DNA of 7,010 bases from JBBSUX01 sp038234045 (GTDB lineage Bacteria > Pseudomonadota > Gammaproteobacteria > Burkholderiales > Burkholderiaceae_C). Position 1 is the first letter of the stretch, and each line of letters starts with the position of its first letter. This document shows, piece after piece, positions 1-5,619 of this stretch. The position numbers and the translations under genes are program-made. Location: contig JBBSUX010000187.1 in assembly GCA_038234045.1 (NCBI GenBank), positions 1 to 7,010 on the forward strand, in the 5' to 3' direction. The notes under the pieces were generated by a model, which was given only the letters and a program-made list of their open reading frames with translations, searched no databases and was not told where the DNA came from.

Positions 1-1
1 A

Positions 2-874
2 CGCCGGCTGCAGCACCGACCCGCGCGCGCAGTTTCTGCTACTGGCGGCACGCCGTCGGAAGACGCTGAACCGCCTTCGCCTTGGTGGCCGTTGGTGACC
101 CTGGTGTGGGTATGTCTGCAAGGCGCGTTCGGTGCGCTGACCGTGACGATGAAGCTTTTTCCGGCAATCGTCGTCATGCATCTCGTGGGAGCGGTCGTGC
201 TGCTTGCGCTGTTGTGCGTGCAGGCAGCACGCTACGCGATGGTCCTTGGTCAGCGTAGCCAGGCGGTTGTTAGTGCCGGGTTGCGAAGGCTAATTCTGCT
301 TGCCGCCGCCATGGTCAGCATGCAGGTGCTGCTGGGCGGCTGGGTAAGCACCAATTACGCAGTCCTAGCCTGCACCACGTTTCCCACCTGTCAAGGGTCA
401 TGGTGGCCACCTATGGATTTCTCACAGGGGTTTGAGATCTGGCGACCGTTGGGTCGCCTGGCTGACGGGCGCTATCTGGATTTCGCGGCACTGACGGCAA
501 TTCATTACGTCCATCGCCTGTTTGCCTATGCGGTGTTTGCTGTCCTGATCCTGCTTGTCGTACGCCTGTGGTGTCATCCGTCGTTGCGGAAGATCGGAAA
601 AACAATCGGGCTGCTGACGCTTCTGCAGGCGCTTACGGGTCTTGCGAACGTCGTGCTGAACTGGCCCTTGTTCGCTGCGGTGTTGCATACCGGCGGTGCC
701 GCGGCTTTGATCGTCGCGCTCGTGTGGGCGCTGAGCGTGAGTCGGAAGCAAGGCAGGACCTACGTCGTGCGCAGCCCGGCTGGCTCCTCTTCGCCAAGGC
801 CGCAAGCCCTGCGATCCGGTCGCGGTTCCGGTCTCGCTGCTTCTGACGCGCGCATCGTGCAAAAGGCCTCATGA
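2..874 (+). CDS. ctaA: Heme A synthase CtaA/COX15, 3' part (5' end outside window)
   Basis: Converts heme O to heme A for cytochrome aa3 oxidase, as an integral membrane protein. The frame is open to the window edge, so the 290 residues seen are the C-terminal part of a protein usually about 330-390 aa; the TTG at 92 is an internal Leu codon, not a start. Counting from position 2, helices follow at about residues 32-45, 53-72, 97-112, 168-187, 199-216 and 225-243, consistent with TM3-TM8. Expected heme ligands are visible: MHLVG (H60), HYVHR (H168/H171) and LHTGG (H229). A Cys pair (C124, C130) lies in the loop after the fourth helix group. The first-half E-x-x-H-R motif would lie upstream. 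The segment before the first helix (residues 7-29) is Pro/Ala/Ser-rich, and a polar tail of about 45 residues follows the last helix. The stop overlaps the ctaB start as ATGA (871-874), implying translational coupling. Family assignment is firm. Confidence 0.93.
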   Translation, partial: RRLQHRPARAVSATGGTPSEDAEPPSPWWPLVTLVWVCLQGAFGALTVTMKLFPAIVVMHLVGAVVLLALLCVQAARYAMVLGQRSQAVVSAGLRRLILLAAAMVSMQVLLGGWVSTNYAVLACTTFPTCQGSWWPPMDFSQGFEIWRPLGRLADGRYLDFAALTAIHYVHRLFAYAVFAVLILLVVRLWCHPSLRKIGKTIGLLTLLQALTGLANVVLNWPLFAAVLHTGGAAALIVALVWALSVSRKQGRTYVVRSPAGSSSPRPQALRSGRGSGLAASDARIVQKAS

Positions 875-1824
875 CAACACGCGCTTCAACGCCGCCTTCT
901 TCGTCGACACCCCCCACTTCCGGCGCTGCGGCAGCCGGCGCCGCCGGGCCTCAGCTTGCGCGCTGGCGCCAGTTCTATTCGCTCACCAAACCTCGTGTGG
1001 TGCAGTTGATCGTCTTCTGTGCACTGATCGGCATGGTGCTGGCTGTGCCCGGATTACCCAGCTGGGCAGACATCCGCATCGCTGCGATCGCCTGCGTGGG
1101 GATCTGGCTGGTAGCCGGCGCAGCAGCGGCATTCAATTGCCTGGTTGAGAAGGGCATCGATTCACGCATGCGGCGCACTGCCTGGAGGGCTACGGCGCGC
1201 GGTGAATTGAGTGACGGGCAGGCGCTTGCCTTCTCCGCCACACTGTGCGCGGCAGGTTCTGCAGTGTTGTACTGGGCTGTAAACCCGCTGACCATGTGGC
1301 TGACATTTGCGACCTTCGTTGGCTACGCAGTCGTCTACACAGTGATCCTGAAGCCGCGAACTCCCCAGAACATCGTCATAGGCGGTGCCTCAGGCGCGAT
1401 GCCGCCGGTGCTCGGCTGGGCCGCGATGACCGGCCATGTGAGTCCTGAGGCGCTGATCCTGTTTCTCATCATCTTTCTGTGGACCCCGCCCCATTTCTGG
1501 GCACTTGCGCTTTATCGGGTCGAGGACTATCGCAAATCCGGCTTGCCGATGCTGCCGGTAACGCACGGCAACGAATTCACGCGCCTGCAGGTGCTGCTTT
1601 ATACGTTGATTCTGTTTGCCGGATGCCTGATGCCTTTCATTTACGGCATGAGCTCATGGATCTATCTAGCTGCAGCCGTCGTGCTCAATACGATGTTCTG
1701 CGGCTATGCGTTCAAGCTCTGGCGAAATTATTCCGACGCGCTGGCCCGTCGGACATTCCGTTTTTCGCTCATTCATCTCAGTGTGCTGTTCGCTGCCTTG
1801 CTGGTGGACCACTATGTCTTTTGA
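871..1824 (+). CDS. ctaB: Protoheme IX farnesyltransferase (heme O synthase)
   Basis: Transfers a farnesyl group from farnesyl diphosphate to heme B to give heme O, the substrate of CtaA encoded just upstream (also called cyoE). It is a UbiA-family polytopic membrane prenyltransferase of 317 aa, with about nine hydrophobic segments. The first prenyl-diphosphate/Mg motif is at residues 89-111 (N89, E93, D97, then MRRTAWR). A conserved region runs IGGASGAMPPVLGW (170-183), then WTPPHFWALALYRVEDYRKSGLPMLP (204-229), with D219 in the second polar motif. The N-terminal 30 residues are Ser/Thr/Pro/Ala-rich and probably cytoplasmic; the membrane core begins at about the SLTKPRV motif (residue 37). 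The start was chosen for the ATGA overlap with ctaA; AAAAGG at 861-866 is the nearest purine-rich RBS. The ctaA-ctaB-SCO order is the usual aa3 oxidase assembly arrangement. Confidence 0.96.
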   Translation: MTTRASTPPSSSTPPTSGAAAAGAAGPQLARWRQFYSLTKPRVVQLIVFCALIGMVLAVPGLPSWADIRIAAIACVGIWLVAGAAAAFNCLVEKGIDSRMRRTAWRATARGELSDGQALAFSATLCAAGSAVLYWAVNPLTMWLTFATFVGYAVVYTVILKPRTPQNIVIGGASGAMPPVLGWAAMTGHVSPEALILFLIIFLWTPPHFWALALYRVEDYRKSGLPMLPVTHGNEFTRLQVLLYTLILFAGCLMPFIYGMSSWIYLAAAVVLNTMFCGYAFKLWRNYSDALARRTFRFSLIHLSVLFAALLVDHYVF

Positions 1825-1863
1825 CAAGGCTTTAACGCCACGACTTTCGCAAAGCTTGCTTCT

Positions 1864-2523
1864 ATGACACTACCCATCAGCTTCGTGCCGAAGCGGCGAG
1901 AAATACTCCGCAGGACATTCGCGCTGGCTGCAATAGCCTCCGCATCGGTTGTTACGCCGCTTCTTCTGGGTGGATGCTCCAAACCGGCCCCTGAAGCGCA
2001 TTTCAATTCCGTGGATGTGACCGGTGCAGACTACGCCAAAGGTTTTTCCCTTCCGGACCAGAACGGGAAAGTCCGAACCCTCGACGAATTCAAGGGCAAG
2101 GTCGTCGTGGTCTTTTTCGGCTACACACAGTGCCCGGATGTGTGTCCCACCACGATGGCAGAACTGGCCCAGGTCAGGCAACAGCTCGGAGCGCAAGGCG
2201 ATCGCTTGCAGGCAATTTTCATCACCGTTGATCCAAAGCAAGATACGCCGCAAATTCTGTCGGCTTACATGAGCAATTTCGACCCCAGCTTCATCGCCCT
2301 GCGACCGAGTAGTAGCGATGAGCTCGCAAAGCTCGCGCAGGATTTCAAGGTCTACTACAAGCGGGTGGATGGCAAAACGCCCGGCAGCTACACGATGGAC
2401 CACTCGGCTGGGAGCTACATCTACGATCCGCAGGGGCACCTTAGGCTATACACCCGGTACGGTGTTGGCGTGCCGGCGCTGACAGCGGACATCAAGATGC
2501 TAATGGGTAACAAGAGCGCTTGA
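1864..2523 (+). CDS. SCO1/SenC family copper chaperone lipoprotein
   Basis: Periplasmic, membrane-anchored thioredoxin-fold protein that delivers copper to, or reduces, the CuA site of cytochrome c oxidase subunit II. The copper-binding set is complete: CPDVC (C90, C94) and the distal His in MDHSAGSY (H180). The typical VDPKQDTP segment is at 122-129, and the 219-aa length is normal. The N-terminus has basic residues (KRREILRR, 10-17), a hydrophobic stretch (19-35) and a lipobox LGGC with C38, so it is probably a lipoprotein. The RRTFALA sequence also loosely resembles a twin-arginine signal. The gene starts 39 bp after ctaB in the same reading frame, separated by the ctaB stop; ATG 1864 is the only ATG between that stop and the signal sequence. 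No good Shine-Dalgarno sequence is visible, so expression may depend on read-through from ctaB. A strong terminator lies downstream at 2644-2682. Confidence 0.95.
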   Translation: MTLPISFVPKRREILRRTFALAAIASASVVTPLLLGGCSKPAPEAHFNSVDVTGADYAKGFSLPDQNGKVRTLDEFKGKVVVVFFGYTQCPDVCPTTMAELAQVRQQLGAQGDRLQAIFITVDPKQDTPQILSAYMSNFDPSFIALRPSSSDELAKLAQDFKVYYKRVDGKTPGSYTMDHSAGSYIYDPQGHLRLYTRYGVGVPALTADIKMLMGNKSA

Positions 2524-2643
2524 AGAGGATTTAGCGCATTTCAGGACCCTGATTTGAGAGGATATTCGCTATATAGTTGAGAGCTAGTGGCGCTTGTGGA
2601 ATAAGCGATAAAAGCATATTTTCTTTATATTTTTGACGTCGCC
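2524..2643. other. AT-rich convergent intergenic stretch
   Basis: No gene is supported between the SCO stop and the terminator hairpin. The segment is clearly more AT-rich than its surroundings, ending in a T-rich run (2617-2634). It contains a 7-bp direct repeat, TTGAGAG, at 2554-2560 and 2577-2583 (23 bp apart). There is also a small inverted repeat, CGCTT (2591-2595) with AAGCG (2603-2607), and a -10-like TATAGT at 2572-2577. It is most simply the 3' UTR of the SCO transcript, but a short RNA ending at the terminator is possible. Confidence 0.5.
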
Positions 2644-2682
2644 AACACAAAGGGCTGCCAATCGGTAGCCCTTTGTGTTTTT
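2644..2682 (+). terminator. Strong Rho-independent terminator after the cta/SCO operon
   Basis: A 16-bp stem pairs 2644-2659 with 2664-2679 around the loop AATC, with one G-U wobble and no bulge (core AAAGGGCTGCC / GGTAGCCCTTT). It is followed by a T run at 2678-2682. On the plus strand this is a textbook intrinsic terminator for the upstream operon. It also lies 36 bp beyond the rpoH stop on the other strand, where the hairpin would form but lacks a clear U tract; it may act weakly there or simply stabilise the rpoH 3' end. Confidence 0.92.
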
Positions 2683-2717
2683 CGAGCCCCCGGGTGTTCG
2701 CCGCGGCACTTATTAGC

Positions 2718-3656
2718 TCAAGCGAACTCCGTCAGTGCTTTCTTCATTTTCTTCATGGCTGCCGACTCGATCTGCCGAATGCGCTCGGCACTCACATGGT
2801 ATTCGGCCGCCAGTTCGTGCAGCGTCATGCCGCCAGAACCATCGTCGTTCACATTCAGCCAGCGCTCTTCCACGATGCGTCGGCTGCGGTCGTCCAGCAC
2901 CTCGAGGGCGTCAGAGATACCGTCAGTGGCCAGGACATCGCGTTGCCTCGATTCGATCATCGCGGTCGGTTCATGACCTGCGTCGGCCAGGTACGAGATC
3001 GGGCCAAAAGCATGCTCGCCATCGTCCGACGGAGCGGGATCGAGTAGCACGTCGCCGCCTGACAAACGCATCTCCATCTCCCTGACCTCTTCGCGCTTCA
3101 CGTTGAGTCGCGCGGCGACCGAATCGACCTGTGCATCGCTCAGCGTTTCGCGATGCGTTTCCACATCGTCGGCAAAGGAGTCGGCCTTGAAGGCCTGCTT
3201 CATCGATCGTAGGTTGAAAAACAGCTTGCGCTGGGATTTGGTGGTTGCCACCTTCACCATGCGCCAGTACTTCAATACATATTCATGAATCTCGGCCTTG
3301 ATCCAGTGCATGGCGTAGCTCACCAGCCGTACGCCCTGATCCGGATCGAAACGTTTCACCGCCTTCATCAGACCGACGTTGCCTTCCTGAATCAGGTCGC
3401 CGTGGGGCAGGCCATAACCGAGGTACTGGCGCGCGATGGACACGACCAGCCGTAGATGAGACAGCACGAGCCGACCGGCGGCTTCGACGTTGCCATCGTC
3501 GCGCAGCAGACGCGCACTTTCCTGCTCTTCTGCGAGTGTCAGCAGTGGCAAGCGGTTCACCGCCGTGATGTAGGCATCGAGGTTGCCCAATGGAGGTACT
3601 AGCGCCCAAGGGCTGCTCGGTGCGACAGCGGCGCTCGTTGCGTTGGAAATGTTCAT
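2718..3656 (-). CDS. rpoH: RNA polymerase heat-shock sigma factor (sigma-32)
   Basis: Directs RNA polymerase to heat-shock promoters (chaperones, proteases). The protein is 312 aa from the chosen start, within the usual beta-proteobacterial range and longer than the 284 aa of E. coli. Region 2 is at about 60-140, with LVVSIARQYLGYGLPHGDLIQEG-type core recognition and VSYAMHWIKAEIHEYVL (112-128, -10 recognition). The diagnostic RpoH box QRKLFFNLR is at 142-150. Region 4.2 helix-turn-helix TLHELAAEYHVSAERIRQIE is at 278-297. The frame stays open upstream to a TTG at 3722, but that extension reads through the CIRCE operator. ATG 3654-3656 is preferred because AGGAAGGG (3666-3673) lies 9 nt upstream, and the family usually begins shortly before the LDAYI motif. 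It lies downstream of ftsY on the same strand but has its own leader and operator, so it is probably transcribed separately. The stop faces the SCO gene convergently. Confidence 0.97.
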   Translation of the reverse strand: MNISNATSAAVAPSSPWALVPPLGNLDAYITAVNRLPLLTLAEEQESARLLRDDGNVEAAGRLVLSHLRLVVSIARQYLGYGLPHGDLIQEGNVGLMKAVKRFDPDQGVRLVSYAMHWIKAEIHEYVLKYWRMVKVATTKSQRKLFFNLRSMKQAFKADSFADDVETHRETLSDAQVDSVAARLNVKREEVREMEMRLSGGDVLLDPAPSDDGEHAFGPISYLADAGHEPTAMIESRQRDVLATDGISDALEVLDDRSRRIVEERWLNVNDDGSGGMTLHELAAEYHVSAERIRQIESAAMKKMKKALTEFA

Positions 3657-3665
3657 TCCGGCAAT

Positions 3666-3673
3666 CCCTTCCT
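3666..3673 (-). promoter_or_regulatory. Ribosome binding site of rpoH
   Basis: On the minus strand this reads AGGAAGGG, 9 nt before the ATG at 3656-3654. It decides the start in favour of ATG 3656 over the upstream in-frame TTG at 3722, which has no comparable site. Confidence 0.8.
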
Positions 3674-3691
3674 GTGTTGCATGTTTCAATA

Positions 3692-3718
3692 TTAGCACTC
3701 GGTATGAGAGAGTGCTAA
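3692..3718 (-). promoter_or_regulatory. CIRCE operator (HrcA binding site) upstream of rpoH
   Basis: A perfect inverted repeat: TTAGCACTC (3692-3700), a 9-bp spacer, GAGTGCTAA (3710-3718). Both arms and the spacer length match the canonical CIRCE consensus (TTAGCACTC-N9-GAGTGCTAA), the operator of the heat-inducible repressor HrcA usually found before groESL, dnaK or hrcA. Here it lies 35 bp upstream of the rpoH ATG and just upstream of its Shine-Dalgarno sequence. HrcA should therefore repress rpoH until heat titrates or inactivates it. hrcA itself is not in this window. The identity of the site is near certain; the regulation is inferred from position. Confidence 0.96.
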
Positions 3719-3730
3719 GCAAATGGTTCC
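3703..3730 (-). promoter_or_regulatory. Candidate sigma-E-like promoter overlapping CIRCE
   Basis: On the minus strand GGAACCA (3730-3724) is followed after exactly 16 nt by TCATA (3707-3703). This resembles the extracytoplasmic sigma-E pattern (GGAACTT, 15-16 nt, TCTGA/TCAAA). E. coli rpoH is known to have a sigma-E promoter. A competing sigma-70-like reading is TTAGCA (3718-3713), 18 nt, TAATAT (3694-3689). Either would place the operator over the promoter, as expected for HrcA repression. The matches are imperfect and no start site is proven. Confidence 0.35.
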
Positions 3731-3981
3731 CCCACTGCGGCTATGAGCGCGATAGTCGTTTTGGAGGCGTGAATTCGTGCGGACTGCGTCAATCAGGAAC
3801 CGCTGACCTGACCAGCACATTCAGGCGACTCTTGCGCACTTAATGGTGGACCGGCGTTCTGTGAAGCCCTCGGACTTCGAGATTTACCTTAAAGCAAGCC
3901 TGATCAACGACACGCCCGCCCTTGCCGCATTGCCCTGTGGGACATCGCGGACGCACCCGACCGTTGCCTTGATGCTGCGTG
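3723..3981. other. Intergenic region between ftsY and rpoH
   Basis: About 260 bp between the ftsY stop and the CIRCE element. I see no convincing gene, tRNA or clear intrinsic terminator. A short hairpin (GAAGCCC / GGACTTC, 3863-3878; on the minus strand a 6-bp stem with a G-U pair) has no following U tract. A TTGACG hexamer on the minus strand near 3787-3792 has no -10 partner at suitable spacing. A 58-codon plus-strand ORF (3843-4019) runs into the end of ftsY and has no ribosome binding site. Confidence 0.5.
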
Positions 3982-5589
3982 TCAACCCAGCAGGGCCTGC
4001 GCGAACTCCCGCGCGTTGAAGGTCTCCAGATCGAGCACGCTCTCTCCGACCCCGACAAAGTACACCGGGATCGGGCGCTCCTGGGCGATCGCAGCCAGAA
4101 CACCGCCCTTGGCTGTGCCGTCGAGCTTGGTGACGATCAGCCCCGTTAGTTGCACGGCGTCGTCGAATGCTTTTACCTGTGCCACAGCGTTCTGGCCGGT
4201 ATTGCCATCGATCACGAGCAAGACCTCATGCGGTGCGGTGGCATCGGCCTTTTGCACCACGCGGCGGATCTTCTTTAGCTCCTCCATCAGGTGCACCTGT
4301 GTCGGCAAGCGTCCAGCCGTGTCTACCAGAACCACGTCCTTGCCGCGCGCCTTGCCGGCCGTGACGGCGTCGAAGCTCACCGCCGCGGGGTCGCCCCCCT
4401 GCTGGCCGATGATCTCGACCGTGTTGCGTGTCGCCCAGACGCCCAACTGTTCCCGGGCAGCAGCGCGAAAGGTGTCGGCGGCGGCGAGCAATACCGATGC
4501 GCCCTCCTGGGCCAGATGGTGGGTCAGCTTGCCGATGGATGTGGTTTTGCCTGCGCCGTTCACTCCCGCGACCATGATCACAGTCGGCAGGTGCTCGCCA
4601 ATCACCAACGCCTTCTCCAGGGGACGCAGCAAATCGGCAATCGCATCAGCAAGCAAGCCGCGTACCGCCGAAACCTCGGTGGCTTTCGCGTCCTTGACGC
4701 GTCGTTTCAGGTCCGCCAGCAAGAACTGGGTGGCCTTCACGCCGGTGTCCGCGAGCAGCAGGGCGTCTTCCAGCTCTTCGTACAGCGCCTCGTCGATCCG
4801 GGTTCCCGTGAAAACGGTCGTAATGCCAGAACCAGTCTTCTTCAAGCCTGAACGCAATCGGTCGAGCCAGCGGGCCCGGGTTGCCGTCGTGTCGGCGAGC
4901 GGAAGATTTGCTTCCGATTCAGGAGGCAAGGCAAGAGCTGAAGGCACCACCACGGGTGAAAACGCTGGCGCGACAGCTGCCGGCAGTTTCGCAGCGACCG
5001 GACCCGGTCGGACGGCTGGCGCTGCTGGGGGCGCGCTTTCCCGAGCTGAAGCGGTGGGGAGGGTATTTACGGGCTTCACTGGCGCCGTCACCTGCAACGC
5101 CGGGCGCGGCGTTTCAGCTGACGGCGGCGCAGCGGGTTTGACCGCAGGCGTGACTCGCGCCAACGGAGCAGCCGGCACCGGACTAGCGATCGAAGGGGGT
5201 ATGCGCTCCGCTTCAACAGGCGGAGTGCGCGGAGCAGGCTGAGCAACGATCTGCGCCGCTTCTTCCGGCGCAGTCGTCTCTTGACTGAACGTACGCTTCA
5301 GCCAGGCGAGTGCCACTGCAGCCGGCGCAGGCCCCAGGCCTTCGGGCGAGGGTACCGCAGCGCTCAGCAAGGATGAAGACGGTGCCGCGCCAGGGGAGGG
5401 CGGCGGTCGCAGGGCATCCTGATCGGGCGCCGCTATGTGCTCCGCTGCCGGGGCAACCGGATTGGCGGCTTGCGCTGCATCCTGCCTCTCTGGGGGCGAC
5501 AGCGGATTGGCTGGGGCAGCCTCGGGGCCTGGACGGGGGTCGGCGATCTCGGCCGGTGCGGAATTTTTTTTCCGGAAAAAACTGAACAT
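3982..5589 (-). CDS. ftsY: Signal recognition particle receptor FtsY
   Basis: SRP receptor GTPase that docks Ffh-ribosome complexes at the inner membrane for co-translational insertion. The protein is 535 aa and starts with MFSFFRKK, a typical basic/aromatic membrane-contact start. Residues about 10-235 form a low-complexity Ala/Pro-rich A region, in contrast to the acidic A domain of E. coli. The N domain starts at an amphipathic basic stretch (RARWLDRLRSGLKKTGSG, 238-255). The G domain has GVNGAGKTTS (P-loop, 342-351), DTFRAAAREQL (372-382), DTAGR (423-427), TKLDGTAKGG (487-496) and the closing GVGES...LETF (513-524). All catalytic motifs are intact. The start ATG (5589-5587) has only a weak purine stretch upstream and lies 29 bp from the divergent M16 gene, so its promoter must overlap that gene's 5' end. 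A Thr/Ser-rich 408-codon antisense frame across this gene is a composition artefact. Confidence 0.97.
   Translation of the reverse strand: MFSFFRKKNSAPAEIADPRPGPEAAPANPLSPPERQDAAQAANPVAPAAEHIAAPDQDALRPPPSPGAAPSSSLLSAAVPSPEGLGPAPAAVALAWLKRTFSQETTAPEEAAQIVAQPAPRTPPVEAERIPPSIASPVPAAPLARVTPAVKPAAPPSAETPRPALQVTAPVKPVNTLPTASARESAPPAAPAVRPGPVAAKLPAAVAPAFSPVVVPSALALPPESEANLPLADTTATRARWLDRLRSGLKKTGSGITTVFTGTRIDEALYEELEDALLLADTGVKATQFLLADLKRRVKDAKATEVSAVRGLLADAIADLLRPLEKALVIGEHLPTVIMVAGVNGAGKTTSIGKLTHHLAQEGASVLLAAADTFRAAAREQLGVWATRNTVEIIGQQGGDPAAVSFDAVTAGKARGKDVVLVDTAGRLPTQVHLMEELKKIRRVVQKADATAPHEVLLVIDGNTGQNAVAQVKAFDDAVQLTGLIVTKLDGTAKGGVLAAIAQERPIPVYFVGVGESVLDLETFNAREFAQALLG
5566..5581. repeat. Perfect palindrome TTTTTTCCGGAAAAAA inside the ftsY 5' end
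   Basis: Sixteen bases of perfect twofold symmetry, extended to eight T on one side (5564-5571). It encodes FtsY residues F4-K8 and part of N9. It is explained largely by the FFRKK codon choice (TTT TTC CGG AAA AAA AAT), but it sits where the M16 promoter would have to be, 38-53 bp upstream of that gene's start codon. Confidence 0.6.
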
Positions 5590-5601
5590 GGGGTCCGTTC
5601 T

Positions 5602-5619
5602 TAGAATCGGAGGATTCTA
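5602..5619. promoter_or_regulatory. Perfect inverted repeat in the ftsY/M16 divergent gap, overlapping the M16 ribosome binding site
   Basis: TAGAATC (5602-5608), a GGAG centre (5609-5612), GATTCTA (5613-5619). The Shine-Dalgarno GGAGG (5609-5613) is the centre of the repeat, and the last base of the right arm is the A of the M16 ATG. As RNA it gives a 7-bp AU-rich stem with GGAG in the loop; as DNA it is a symmetric site 13-30 bp upstream of the ftsY start. Its left part, TAGAAT, also resembles a -10 hexamer on both strands. The symmetry is seen directly; a regulatory role is inferred. Confidence 0.55.

Noticed and set aside
92..94. TTG as the ctaA start
   Set aside because: The frame is open upstream to the window edge, and the sequence joins mid-protein just before TM3; it is an internal codon.
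422..862. 146-codon minus-strand ORF opposite ctaA
   Set aside because: Antisense to a conserved membrane enzyme; low-information Arg/Gln-rich sequence.
2644..2682. Fully bidirectional terminator
   Set aside because: Only the plus strand has a T run after the stem; on the rpoH side the sequence after the stem is GGCGACGTC, so termination there is doubtful.
3787..3792. TTGACG on the minus strand as the rpoH -35
   Set aside because: No acceptable -10 hexamer lies 16-18 nt downstream, and it is about 70 bp from the operator.
3863..3878. Hairpin GAAGCCC/GGACTTC as an ftsY terminator
   Set aside because: The stem is short, the loop is 2-4 nt and no U tract follows on the ftsY strand.
4016..5242. 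408-codon plus-strand ORF antisense to ftsY
   Set aside because: Ser/Ala/Thr/Arg-rich with no recognisable domain, it mirrors the GC-rich codons of ftsY, whose GTPase motifs are intact on the other strand.
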